This document shows positions 46,907 to 59,853 of a DNA stretch of 64,000 bases, piece by piece. Below the pieces are notes generated by a model. It did no database searches. It was not told the DNA's origin and saw only the letters and a list, made by a program, of their open reading frames with translations. Source of the stretch: Neocallimastix lanati (nom. inval.). Lineage: Eukaryota > Neocallimastigomycota > Neocallimastigomycetes > Neocallimastigales > Neocallimastigaceae. Made by a program: the position numbers and the translations under genes. Location of the stretch: assembly GCA_016946835.1 (NCBI GenBank), contig JACVTC010000056.1:90001-154000 (forward strand), read 5' to 3'. How positions within the stretch are numbered: the stretch's first letter is position 1; each line of letters opens with the position of its first letter.

Positions 46907-49692
46907 ATGTTCAAAAAAATTTGGAAAAATATTATATTATATTTAAATTTAATATATTTTTTTTTAAATATTCGTAAGTAATATATATAACAAAATATAT
47001 ATATATTTTTTGTTATATTTAATAAGATATTAATATAATAGTATTTATTTAAAAAGACTTTATAAAAGCAATTGACGTAAATGCATTAGTATATGTATAT
47101 GAGGAGGTATTATATTCTTCATTAGTTAGTGAATTCAAACAATATTCCAGAAATAATAATTTAAATATAAGATTTAATATTGTTACCTTAACACGAGATA
47201 ATTCAACATCAGTAATCAATGATTATGGAGCAATTGTGGGTTCTCTTCTTAATAAAAAATCAGAAAAATATGATATATTTCTTTATTATGCATCATATAC
47301 AAAAGAATATGGACCACATTTATTAAATCTTGAAGAATGGATACCAAAAGAACATATTAATATGTATGATCCAGGAACAATTAAAAGATGTTTATATAAT
47401 GATATTGTGGTTTCTCTTGTAATATATATTTATATATATATATATATATATATATAAAAAGAAATGAATATATTATTTATAGTAATTTATATTTATATAT
47501 ATAAAAGAAATGAATATATTATTTATAGTAATAATAAAAATTTAATATATATATATAAATATAATAAAATAGCCCATATACATATATATAAGTGCACTGT
47601 ATTCCAATAATATTCTTTTATCAAAATATAATAAGCCAATTCCGAGGACTTGGGATGAATTATTAAAAATTAGTAAATATATTATTACAGAAGAAAGGAA
47701 ACTTAATAATACAGAATTAATTACTTATAATGGATTATTTACTGGTACAATAATCAATTAACTTGTTAGACTTTATATATATATATAATAATAAAAAATT
47801 ATAATATTAAAAAATTAAAATTTATTATTAATTTCAAAATTATATCATATTTTTTTCAATGCTATTCAATAATAATAATTAATAAATATGTATTATTATT
47901 ACAAGATGGTGATAATGGGATCGTGTCAATTTATGAATTTATTAATTCATATAGAGAGTCAAATTATTCACCATATCCAGATATAAGAAGTGAAGCAACA
48001 ATTAAAGCATTACAAATGATGAAAAAACTTAAAGAAGAGATAGCCTCAGGTTTATTTCATTTTACTTTTTTTTTTTTTTTTTTTTTTGAAATTTAAAATA
48101 ACAAAATTTATATTTTAAATAATTTAAAAAATAAATTATTTATTAATTATAATATTAATAAATTAATATTATTGAATATGTCATTAAAAGATGATCAATT
48201 TATTGCTAATGAATATGAAGGAATAAACAAAATGATTACAAAAAATGCGATATTTATAAAATTTTGGTACGTAAGTACTTTTCCGGATTATAATGTCACA
48301 GCTTTACCGGGATGGAAAGAAGGTGTTTCAGGTTCTATATCCAATACTCTTAATGTTGGTATAAATCGATATATAAGTGATGAAAGAAAGAAAGCAGCTG
48401 TAGAAGTTTTAACATTTATGACATCAAAGGAAATACAAAAAAAAGTGTTTATTGCAAATAATATATATTCAGGAATTGGTAGTTTATATAACGATGAGGA
48501 AGTATGCTCTATGATAGAATGCCAATTAGCAAAAGATGCTCAACCATTCAAAGCTATGACATTTGATACAAAATATTATGATATAAATAAATATATTGAA
48601 AAATATAGAAATACTGTCTTTGATTATTTATATAGAAATAAATCTATTTCTGAAGTTATAAATACAATAGATAATATGACAAAAATGTATTCGTTATTAA
48701 TAAATTCTGATGAGACAGTATTAGGATTAGTAATTATTATTTTTTATTCTGTCATAACGGTTCTTATGATCTCATCTATCTTATTTATGTATATAGATAA
48801 ATTTAAATTGGAATTTAAATGTTTACCGAATTTTTATTGGCTGTTATCTATAGTTGGATCTATTATAATATTAAATTCAGTTCTTACTGTATTTGGAGAT
48901 GTAACAGAACTAAAATGTAAATTAAGAACAATAGGAATAATAATAGGATTTGATATAAGTCTCTTTCCTTTTTTTTTTAAATTAATTATTGATTTTCCTG
49001 AAGAAAATAAATTATCCATTTGGGTCATAAAACATAAATGTTTTTTTCTTATAGTAATATTAGGAATGATAATAATGGCTAATTTGATATTACTATATTC
49101 TCCATATGAAATCAAAATTATACTACCAACAAGTGGAGAGATTTTTCAAAAATGTAGAAAGTTTAAATCGTTCGGTAAATATTTATTTCCAATAACGCTA
49201 ATTTTTCAAACACTATATATACTTTGCATGTTATTTTTAATATTTATTGAATGGAATATCGAAGAAACAAAATATGAACTTAAATATGTGTTGTCAACAA
49301 TTTTTATTGACATTCTCTTCACCATATTATATATTACCATGAGCATTATTAGAATAGACACATTTTTATTATATAATATAGGATATTCATTTTTACTAAT
49401 TTTTTTTTCAATTTCAAATTTTACATTTATTTATGGTATAAAAATAATATATGGAATATTTCGAAAGAAAAAAAAAGATGGTGATTTTGATGAAAATGAA
49501 TTTATTAAAAAAAATCAAGAATTTAATGAGAATTTATCAACAACATTCAGTGTCGTAAGTAAAAAAAGTAATAATCATTCATACAACAGTAGAACTAAAA
49601 AATCTTCAAAAGATATAGGAAATATATTAATTGATTACCATTATAGAGTTTCTATAAGTAAAAGTAATTTTAAAATAGATTTTAATAATTGA
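46907..49692 (+). CDS. Class C GPCR-like receptor with bacterial-type solute-binding ectodomain (paralogue C, 5 exons)
   Basis: Exons are 46907-46973, 47057-47418, 47573-47744, 47906-48049 and 48191-49692, giving 748 residues. All introns are GT..AG with the same phases as A and B. Exon 1 encodes a hydrophobic leader starting MFKKIWKN. The ectodomain carries the family motifs (WIPKEHINMYDP, PRTWDELLK, NVGINRYIS, AAVEVLTFMTSKEIQ). Seven hydrophobic helices lie in the last exon, with Cys at helix 3 (LKCKLRT) and in the following loop (QKCRKFK). The cytoplasmic tail is Lys/Ser/Asn-rich. The leader exon is the least certain part, since it was chosen by splice-site and phase match alone. C faces away from B, so the cluster is two genes on minus and one on plus. 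Confidence 0.85.
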
Positions 49693-49803
49693 AATAATTA
49701 AATTAATATTTACTATAATATTAAAAATTATTTTAATATTATAATAAATATTAATTATAGACATATAAATTTAACCTTAATAATTTAACTTTTAGAGAAA
49801 AAA

Positions 49804-49849
<46 letters not shown>

Positions 49850-50337
49850 CATAGTTAATAATAATGAAATTTAAAAACATGATTTTAAATTTTATCTATT
49901 ATGTATTAATAAGGTTAAATTACATAATGTTTAATAATTTATAAAAAAATTATTTTATCATTTATTAGTTAAATATAAATTATAATTTTTTGTTTTTTTG
50001 TTTTTTCTATCATTTAAAATTATTTATATATTTACTTTAAATTATAAATCATAATATGTAAAATTTTATAATCTTTAAAATTTTTAGTTTATTTATACAT
50101 TTTAATATTCATCCAAATTTAAAATAAATTTTTTTATTGATAAAAAATAAATAAGAACTTTAAATTTTTTTTTTATTTTTATTTTTTTTTTTTTTTTAAT
50201 AAAAATTTAAAATATAATCATATCATAAAAATTAATAGTCAATTTAAAATTTTATATTATTTTATAAAGTAATTGAAAGAATGATTTAGATATGATAATG
50301 ATAAAAAAAAAAATACAAAAAACAATTTAATAATGTT
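49693..50337. other. A/T-rich spacer
   Basis: No gene is seen. A 39-T run lies at 49806-49844. Confidence 0.65.
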
Positions 50338-50570
50338 ATGTATTATTTAGACGTCCTTACTAATGCTATGTCTATTGTGATTAGTGAATTTTTACACTAT
50401 GATCAATTTGTATATAGATCTATTGTTGTCAAGAACGTCGACGTCGAAACAATAAGACAAAGAAGAAATTCTGATACAGATTCGAAGATTCGAATGATAA
50501 TTTTTATCCATATGGAGTTATTATAGATGAATGGGAAGAGTTAGAGGCCATTTCGTCCTCGATACTGTAG
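50338..50570 (+). pseudogene. Short coding remnant frameshifted by an 8-bp duplication
   Basis: A stretch of balanced codon use starts at 50338, or at 50351 if ATTATTTAG is a splice acceptor. It encodes SIVVKNVDVETIRQRRNSD-like sequence. The direct repeat GATTCGAA GATTCGAA at 50479-50494 shifts the frame, and translation then ends at 50526. In the other frame the downstream bases continue as a sensible acidic C-terminus (DEWEELEAISSSIL) to TAG 50568-50570. So this looks like the last exon of a gene damaged by an 8-bp tandem duplication. Upstream exons were not found and the family is not recognised. Alternatively the second frame is chance. Confidence 0.45.
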
Positions 50571-50799
50571 TTTTTTAATATTAATGAAAAAAAATTCATG
50601 TATTTAATTTTCATGTAATTTTTGAATAAATATTATTAAATAAAATATTTTATAAAAAATAAAAATAAAATAAAAATAAAATAAAGAGTAATTGATTGTA
50701 ATATAAATAAATAAAAAATTCTTTTTTGAATGAAAGATTAATTATTAATAAAATCAATATAATTAAAATATATATTATATAATTTTTTTTTAAATTTAT

Positions 50800-50872
<73 letters not shown>

Positions 50873-51089
50873 AAATTCAAATATACTTTGAATTATAAAG
50901 TTGAAGCTCTATTTATTTAAAGATTTTTATTATTTATTATTCTTAAAAGAAAAAATATACAATAGAAATGACTTTTTAAGGTAAAATAAATATTATATAT
51001 ATATTTAGTTATTATTATTATTTTATTATAAAGCATAATCCTCAAAAAGAAAATAAATGATCCTCATTTATATATTTTTTTAGACTTTT

Positions 51090-51541
51090 TTTTTTATTAT
51101 TGTTATTAATTTTTTTTTTTTAAAAAAAAAATGATTATAAACATTTAAAATATTTTATCATATATAATAAACACTAAAAAAAAAATACAAAATAGTTTTT
51201 TTAAACTAAAATTTTTATTTTTATTATATTTATTATTTTTATTATTTTTATTATTATTTAGGATGTTGCTATAATATTTTATTTCGTTTTTACTCTCTTT
51301 AAAATATAATATATATTTTATTATTGTTATTAATTTTTTTTTTTTAAAAAAAAAATGATTATAAACATTTAAAATATTTTATCATATATAATAAACACTA
51401 AAAAAAAAATACAAAATAGTTTTTTTAAACTAAAATTTTTATTTTTATTATATTTATTATTTTTATTATTTTTATTATTATTTAGGATGTTGCTATAATA
51501 TTTTATTTCGTTTTTACTCTCTTTAAAATATAATATATATT
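51090..51541. repeat. Two-copy tandem duplication, 224-bp unit, nearly identical
   Basis: The unit contains TTAGGATGTTGCTATAATAT and TTTTACTCTCTTTAAAAT. Copy 1 starts near 51095 and copy 2 near 51319. I see no difference over most of its length, so the event is recent. It is non-coding. Confidence 0.92.
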
Positions 51542-51678
51542 TCTCTATTATTCTATTTTTAATAATATATAAAATTTTTCATTTTAAACTTTTCTTTTTA
51601 TATATAATTTTTCATTTTAAACTTTTCTTTCTTTTTATTTAATAATTAAACATTTTTAATATTATAATATATATATAT

Positions 51679-51838
51679 AACTTTATTTATATACTTTTAA
51701 TTTAATAAAAACGTTAAAGATTTCATTATTTCATATATAGGAAATTTTTATCACAATATTTAAAGATAAAAATTTCCTATATATGAAATAATGAAATCTT
51801 TAACGTTTTTATTAAATTAAAAGTATATAAATAAAGTT
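51679..51838. repeat. Perfect 74-bp inverted repeat with 12-bp loop
   Basis: The left arm 51679-51752 is the exact reverse complement of 51765-51838, separated by ACAATATTTAAA. Transcribed from either strand it would give a 74-bp perfect RNA duplex, and as DNA it could extrude a cruciform. The sequence continues to the right as two degenerate direct copies of one arm (51840-52020), which suggests one unit of an old tandem array was inverted. Confidence 0.93.
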
Positions 51839-52151
51839 TGAGATGTTAATAAATCCCTATTTATATGTATATATACCATATATTTCAAATTATATATAAT
51901 TTAAAGTATATTAATAAAATTCCCTTATATATAAAATAATTAACAATGAAATATTTTAAATGTTTTTATTATATTACTATTTAATATTTATATAATTTGA
52001 GGTGTATTAATAAATTTATTAAAAAAAAAAAATAAATAAATAAAATATAATAAATAATAAAACATTAAAACATTATTAATCTAAAAATGTAATTTTAATA
52101 AGAAAATAATAAAAATAAAATAAATAATAAAGCATTATTTTTGACTCAATT

Positions 52152-52152
52152 C

Positions 52153-52200
<48 letters not shown>
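52152..52200. repeat. (ATT)n microsatellite
   Basis: An uninterrupted ATT trinucleotide array of about 16 units. A similar array lies at about 61769-61821. Confidence 0.95.
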
Positions 52201-53350
52201 GTATATATTTTACTAAAAACAAAGACTGTAATTTTTTCTATAAAACGCCATTTTATAATGAAAATAAACGCCATTTTTTATGTTTATTATAACAAAAACT
52301 TTATTAAATTGGTTAAATTATATATATATAAAATTAATTTTTGATATTTAATAAAAAATTATTTTAACATATATAAAAATAAATATTTATATAATTAAAT
52401 AATTAAATAATAAATAAATAAATAATAAATAAATAAATAATAAATAAATAAATAATAAATAAATAAAAAAAAAATTAAATAATAAAAAATAAAAATTAAA
52501 AAAAAAAAAATAAAAAAAATAAAAATATTTCTATATATGGTAATAATAACAAGGAGTAATTAATATAAATAGATGGTTAATTATAATTATCATAACATTG
52601 GGTAACCATAAAAAAATGAATGACAAATTACATTGATCTAAAAAATTTATCCTTTTTAAGAAAAAAAATTTATTATTATCAACACTTTAAATTAATGTAA
52701 TTAAATAAGAAATAGTAAATAATAATAAGAAATAATTAATATTCAAAAAAAATAACGTTTGTTGTTTTTCATTAATAAAACACTTTAAAAAAATATATAT
52801 ACATATATAATTTTCATAAATAAAACACTTTAAAAAATTTTATAATTTTTTTTTTTTTTTTTATATATTTTTATATATATATATATTTATATTTTATTAT
52901 ATATAAATATTCAATTTTATATCATGATTTTTTTTTTGAAAAAATTTAATCAAAAAGATATAATTTATATATATATATAAATATATATCTATCACTGTTT
53001 ATACCTTTTAAATATTTTAACAATTGATTAAAAATATATTTATATATAAAAAGATATTAAAAAAGAATAATAAAAAAAAAAAAAAAAATACAGTAACATA
53101 TTTTAAATTATACAATGTTGGCATGATTGAAATGATAATTGAATTGATAAAAACTTTATATATCTTTTTGATTTTTTAAATATTTCATATAAAAAATCAT
53201 GTATATATATTTTTGAATACTTTTAATTTTGAAAAATATATTTTCAAAAATAATTATGGGTAAAAATTTTATATAGAAAATCAAGTATATATATTTTTTG
53301 ATACTTAATTTTGAAAAATATATTTTCAAAAATAATTATGGGTAAATATT

Positions 53351-53391
<41 letters not shown>

Positions 53392-53900
53392 CTTTAATTT
53401 TGAAAAATAAATTTTTGTTTTGTTTATTTTCTTTTTTCTTTTCCTTCGTAATTATATATATAAGAAAAAAGATTTCTTTAAAAAATAATAAGTAATTATA
53501 GATATTTTGAACAAAACAAAAACAATGAATTAATTCTTTTTCTTCATTGATTAATTTTTTTTTCTTCATGTATAATTCAAAAATTTTAACTTGTTGAATA
53601 AAAATTTTGAATAAAAAATAAAAATTAATATATTTATGGATATATTAATATGTTGAAAATGAATTAGCGAAATTGAAAATGATGATTTATATCATAAATC
53701 AAAAATACTAAAAAAAAAAATGTAATAAAAAAGAGGAATTATTTAAGCTGTAACAATTATTTAACAAAACGTACAATTTTTCATAATTAAAACAATAAAA
53801 ATATAAAGAATCTTTTTTATTTATTACTCTAAACACAAAGAAAAAAAAAGTAACTTCATGTTTAGAATAGTAAAAAGATTCTTCATATTTTTATTTATTT

Positions 53901-55233
53901 TTAAACTTGTTTAAGCTTTTCTAATTCCTCTTCAAGTTCTTTATTTTTTGCTTCTTGTTTTTCTACTAAAGCTTGTAAATGCTTAATGTATTCAACACTC
54001 TTTTTTAAAATTATTCCTTTATTTGGTTTTCCAACTGGTCCATCACCATTATTTGGATTTAATATATGTTCTGGTATTAAAGTAGATAATTCATGAATTT
54101 TTTCATTAATATTATCACGTCTACGTCTTTCTACAGCGTTGTGTGATTCTCTTCTTCTTCTTCGTTTTTCATTTAATATTTCTAATCTATTTTTCATTTA
54201 AATATATTTATTTTTTTCAAAAAAAAAAAAAAAAAAAATCAATACCTTTGAATTTTTAATATATTGTAAAAGTTTCATTATCAATTTTTTATTTTTACTT
54301 ACTGTTTAGAGTTTCCATCAAGTTCTTCTAAGAAATCAAAACTTCCACTTTTTAAAGCAATGTCACCAGCGTAGCTTCCAAATGAGCTTGGTTGATTGAA
54401 AAAGTTTCCATTAGTTCCATTAACTGGCATGGACATACTATATAATCCATTGCTAATTCCTGGCGCAGCTAAATGACCTGGAACATTACTTTTAATATTC
54501 ATTGCTGGAGTAGTACCAGTGAATGAATTTATTTGAGGAATATTTTCAAAGACTGTTTCTTCACCGATGTTGTGGTAATGGTTACTACCAACAATATTAA
54601 CTGGTTGTGATATAACTAATGGAGAAGTTCCATATGGAGAATTTGCTATTGAATTAGTACTTCTTTTATTTGTAAGCTCGTCAAGTCCATCAAAATCTGG
54701 TGATATTTCTAATGGTGAACCTGGATTTGGTGACATCATATTAAGCGGATCATTTAAGCTAAAATCAATATCAGTTTGCATATTTGTAAAAGTATCATCA
54801 ATTTCTTGATTTATGTGAGAAATATTGGAAGAAGGAGTTGGATAAAGGGTATTATTAAGAGAACTATTAACATATATATTATATATATTTTTATTAGCAG
54901 AATTATTAATATTATATATACCATTTTATTATTTAGTTTATTTATATTTACTTACCCATTACCAAAATAATTTTGGGTAGGAATTGTTGCTTTTTGTTGT
55001 GGAATATTGAAAGGTTTTGGAACAGAGTGTTGAAGATGATAAGAAGTTGGATTAATTAATACTGACTGTTGTTGACCTTGAATAAATTGTCCATTAGCTG
55101 TAGCAGCCAATTGACTTTGTGCAGCTGCAGCTGCAGCATTTTGTTGATTTTGTTGTAAAAACATAGTTATTTGAGAAGGAACCTTATTATCAGATTGAGG
55201 GTTCGTTTGTTGAAATTGCATCTGTTGAAGCAT
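53901..55233 (-). CDS. bHLH-leucine zipper transcription factor (3 exons)
   Basis: Exons on the minus strand are 55233-54956, 54863-54303 and 54186-53901. Donors are GTAAGT, acceptors TAG, phases 2 and 2, and the product is 374 residues. Exon 1 is Gln/Ala-rich (QQNQQNAAAAAAQSQ), of the type found in activation domains. Exon 2 is Ser/Pro/Asn-rich. Exon 3 encodes the DNA-binding domain. The basic region ESHNAVERRRRDN has H295, E299 and R303, the combination that reads CACGTG E-boxes in class B bHLH proteins. It is followed by helix 1, a loop of about 20 residues with Gly/Pro/Asn, helix 2 (KKSVEYIKHLQ) and a Glu/Lys heptad zipper to the end. It resembles the USF/TFE/Rtg3-like group. The target genes are unknown. 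ATG 55233 follows an in-frame TAA, but an unseen upstream exon is possible because ACAG precedes the next ATG. Confidence 0.88.
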
Positions 55234-57088
55234 TAATATAAAATTTATTTATAAAAATATATATATGAATATATATATAAATGTCTTAATTTGATTTATT
55301 AGATAAAATTTATGTTAAAGTATATATATTTTTTTAAATATATTTTAATGAGAGTAGATATATCACATAAAATAAACAGTATATATATTTTTAAATATAT
55401 TTTAATAAGTGTAGATATCACATAATATAAACAGTGAAATACAAAATTTTTTAAGTAATAATTTTTACTTTTATTCTTATTTTTTTATTGTTGTTGTTGT
55501 TTTGAAACGTAACAATATTGATGATATACAATATAAAAATGTTTAATTATTTACAACATATAATTCTTTATTATTCTCTTTTTACAATTTTTAATTAGAT
55601 AATTTTCCTTAACTCTTTTTTACAATTATTAAAAATATTTCTTCTTTACTTATTTTTTTTTATATCTTAATTATAGATTATTTATTTATTTATACTTTAT
55701 AAAAATAAATAGAAATTAAATAATTTTATAACTTAATTTTGATTAATAATTTATATTGTTGTAAATTATTCATAATTTTTATTTAATATTTATATACAAA
55801 TTTTGTTAATATAATTTCATTATACTACTTTTTACTTATTTATTATTTATTATTTATTTTTATTTTATTTTATTTTTTATTTTACTTCTTTTTTTTTTTT
55901 TTTTTTTTTTTGGAATTTCAATCTTTAAATATATCTCTCAAACTTTTTCTTTCATATTAAATTTTTATCTTATTTGTTTTATATATATATAAATTTCAAA
56001 ATAATATATATTGATAGTTACTTCAAAAGTTTAAAGTCTTTTTTATTACTATTCTTTTATTTATTTTCTTTGTAAATTTATATTAAATAAGAGATATTTT
56101 TTGTGCTTTTTAAAAATATATGCTTTTAATAAAATACTTTTTTTTTAAAAAAAAAAATAATTAATTGTTATATTTTTTATATTTAAAAATTGAATTAAAA
56201 TGAAAAAAAAAAAATTAAAATTTAAAATATCAAAAAATTTTGAAATTTTTGAAAAATAGTTGAAAAAAAAATGTATATTTTATAATAAAAAAATAATATT
56301 AATTAAAAATATACAAAGTTTATATATATTTATAACTTATAGTATCCAATATAACATAATATATTTATAATATATTATAAAATAAGCTTTTTAATAGAAA
56401 TAATAGAAAAGATTAAATAGTTGCAATAAATTTAATATTCTATCTATTGAAAATTGGTGTAATTATCAAACTATAATTAATATATAAACGAAATTAAAAT
56501 AAATTAAAAAAATAATACTTTCATATTATTTTATATTGGCATAATAGTTTATTAATATTAACTTTAATATTATTATATATAAAGTAATACTGAGATTTTA
56601 TATTATATATAGTTCTAACATATTAAAATTAAATATTAATAAATTATTAATATATATATTAATAGTTTATTAAATAGATTTAAAATTAATAATATAACTT
56701 TAACTTTAATCTTTAATTATTTATGATATATTATATTTAATAAATAGATAAATATAATGTAAATAAATTAAAAATATATTCTTTTTAATAGAAATCATAA
56801 TATGTATTACATATTAATTTTATTAAGTATATATCACTGTATAAAGGTAATATATATTAAACAAATATGTAAACATAATTTTCAAGAATAAAGGAAGGAA
56901 CTTTAAATAAAAAATATATTAGTTTTAATATGCCTAAAAAAGAATTGATATATATGTTTATTTCAGTATATTAATAAAAATATAAACATTAACAATATTA
57001 AATAATAGATTATATATAATATCATATATATATTAAAAAATTAGAAAATAAAAAAACAATCTAAAAAATGTTTATTTAAAAGATTTTA

Positions 57089-57345
57089 ATAATAAATAAT
57101 AAATAATAAATAATAAATAATAAATAATAAATAATAAATAAATAATAAATAATAAATAGTAAATAATAAATATATAAATAATAAATAATAAATAGTAAAT
57201 AATAAATATATAAATAATAAATATATAAATAATAAATAATAAATAATAAATAATAAATAATAAATAATAAATAATAAATAATAAATAATAAATAATAAGT
57301 AATAAATAATAAATAATAAATAATAAATAATAAATGATAAAATAA
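57089..57345. repeat. AATAAAT-type heptamer array
   Basis: More than thirty tandem copies of the 7-mer AATAAAT (as TAATAAA), with occasional variants (AGTAAAT, ATATAAAT). The open frame on the minus strand is a by-product of the repeat. Confidence 0.93.
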
Positions 57346-58060
57346 ATGATAAATAGTACAAATATAATAGAAATAATAAATTTAATAATAGTAAAAAATA
57401 TAATTTAAAAACATTTGTTAACTTTAAGAATAATATATGTATATTATTAACAATAGTAAGTATTTATGTTTCTATCAACTAAAATTATTTTTTTTTCTTT
57501 ATTTAATAAATATATTATTTAAATTTAAAGGCTTTTTTTTTTTATTTTATTTTATAATAATATAAAAATATATATATAACAACATTTTTAATTTGTAAAA
57601 AACTATTGTTAGAATAATATTATTCGAAAAATCCTTTATTAATTATCAATAAATCAGTAATAAAATATAATAAAATATATGGCCATAAAAATTAATTATT
57701 AATGAATAAAAACATGTACTATTTTAAAAAATGTTTTTAAATAAAATATTATAAAAAAAAAGTTATCATTTATTATTATTAATTATTAGATATGTTATAT
57801 TACTATTTTATTTTTACATTTATATTTCATAAAAATAAAAATAGTATTATTATTCAAATGAATATTTTTTTATTTAAATTTTAAAAACTTTAAATATTAA
57901 TATGAACTGTAAGATAAATGAATATCTATTTTTTCTTTATTAAATTTATGATTCTACACATATTCTACTCATACTTTATTATTTTTAGTAATTAATAATT
58001 AATAAATTGTATAAAGTCATGTTTTAATTAATGGAAAATTTAATTATTGGCTTATATATG

Positions 58061-58110
<50 letters not shown>

Positions 58111-58977
58111 AAAAATTTTAAATTTAAAAATAAGATATTTTCATAATATTATAAATTAAAATTATTAGTTAAGTTTTTAGAATTAAACTATTATCTTATT
58201 TATAGAAATAATGGAAATTTAGATGTATATAATTTAATTAGTTGAATATTTGATATATATAGTATTTTTTTATTTATAAATAATTATTTAATAAATTGTA
58301 ATAATACAATAAAAACTTTTAAATTACATTTTTAAATACATAATGTAAAAAAAAAAATTTGTATAAAATATATTTTTATTATATATCTTTTTCTTTTATA
58401 TATTTCTAATTATAAAAAGAATAATTCTTTATTTTTTAATTAAAATTTTTAATTATTTGTTAAGCTTTAATAAATAATTGTTATAAATAAATAAATAAAT
58501 AGATAAATAAATAGATATATAAATAGATAAATATAAAAATATATAAATAAATATAAATAAATTATAAATTAATTTATTATTATTATTATTATTTATAATT
58601 TATTATTATTGTTATTTATTATTATTATTATTGCTATTTATTATTGTTATTTATTTATTTATAATTATTATTATTGCAGTTGTTTTATTATTAATATTAT
58701 TGTTGTTTTATTATTATTATTATTATTATTGTTGTTGTTTTTATTATTATAAAGTATACATTTTCAATAAAAAAATAGATAAAAAAAAATATAAATATAT
58801 ATATACATTATTATCTCATAAGAACATCTATATTTTATGTCTAAATAATATTATTTTTATATAATTTTTCAAAACATTTTTAATGATTATAATTTGTAAA
58901 AAATTAATACTTCAAGAGTAACTTTTCAAATAATAATTTGGAACAATATTTATAACATATTTATTAATAATAGTACT

Positions 58978-59330
58978 TTATTTATATTCTTTAATATTTA
59001 TATAGTTATTTTTAATTTTATTATTATTTACTATATATTATTTATTATTATTTTTTCTTTTTACCTAATAATCATTACTTATTATTAATTGTTTCTTATT
59101 TCTTATTTTTTATTTTTATCTTTTATCTATTATTTTTATTGTTTTTTTTTTTTATTTATATTCTTTAATATTTATATAGTTATTTTTAATTTTATTATTA
59201 TTTACTATATATTATTTATTATTATTTTTTCTTTTTACCTAATAATCATTACTTATTATTAATTGTTTCTTATTTCTTATTTTTTATTTTTATCTTTTAT
59301 CTATTATTTTTATTGTTTTTTTTTTTTTTT
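58978..59330. repeat. Two-copy tandem duplication, 174-bp unit
   Basis: The unit contains TTACCTAATAATCATTACTT and TTTATCTATTATTTTTATTG. Copy 1 runs from about 58978, copy 2 from about 59152, nearly identical. It is non-coding. Confidence 0.9.
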
Positions 59331-59853
59331 TTAATTTTTTTTTCTTTTAAATTTTTAAAAATTTACAGAATAATAACATATATTAATATTTTTATTTTTT
59401 AAGTAAAAAATAAAAATTAAAAAAACAAAATATTAATGTATGTTATTAATTTATTTAATACTTTTATTTTTAATTTTTTTTTTATTAATATATGAAAGAA
59501 AATTATTATATAATATTGAATATAAATAGTAATTATTTAATATTAAATACTTATAATTTAAAAAAATAATATATAATTTAAATTTAAAAAAATAATATAT
59601 AAAATAACAGTTATAAAATATACAACTATCTTAAGTCTAAATATTGTTATATTAGAATTATAATGAATAATATTATTTTTGTTTAATAAATCATTTTTTA
59701 TCATTTTTTATAAAGAAATCTAATTTTTAATATTGATTTTTTTCCCTAGTAATATTAGTAGCAGTAGCAGTAGTATTAGTAGAAGTATTAACAATAATAT
59801 TAACAGTATTTATAGTAATATTAGAACTATTGTTCATAGGGGGTGTTATTATT

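Larger units (their letters stand above)
50571..53900. other. A/T-rich region with duplication, palindrome and microsatellites
   Basis: No gene is seen. Contents are a 39-A run (50832-50870), a 224-bp tandem duplication (51090-51541), a 74-bp perfect inverted repeat (51679-51838) and degenerate tandem units after it to about 52020. (ATT)n at about 52152-52200 and AAATAAT arrays to about 52470 follow. A repeated block near 53190-53345 contains GAAAAATATATTTTCAAAAA twice. Confidence 0.65.
55234..59853. other. Long A/T-rich region, no gene seen
   Basis: Contents are a GTT-rich patch near 55490, a heptamer array (57089-57345), a 45-A run (58061-58105), ATT/GTT-rich microsatellites (58575-58745) and a 174-bp tandem duplication (58978-59330). 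Open frames here are Ile/Tyr/Leu runs made by simple repeats. Confidence 0.65.

Noticed and set aside
57086-57361. 91-residue minus-strand ORF
   Set aside because: Pure translation of the AATAAAT array.
58631-58864. Hydrophobic 77-residue ORF
   Set aside because: Made by ATT/GTT microsatellites, with no independent evidence of coding.
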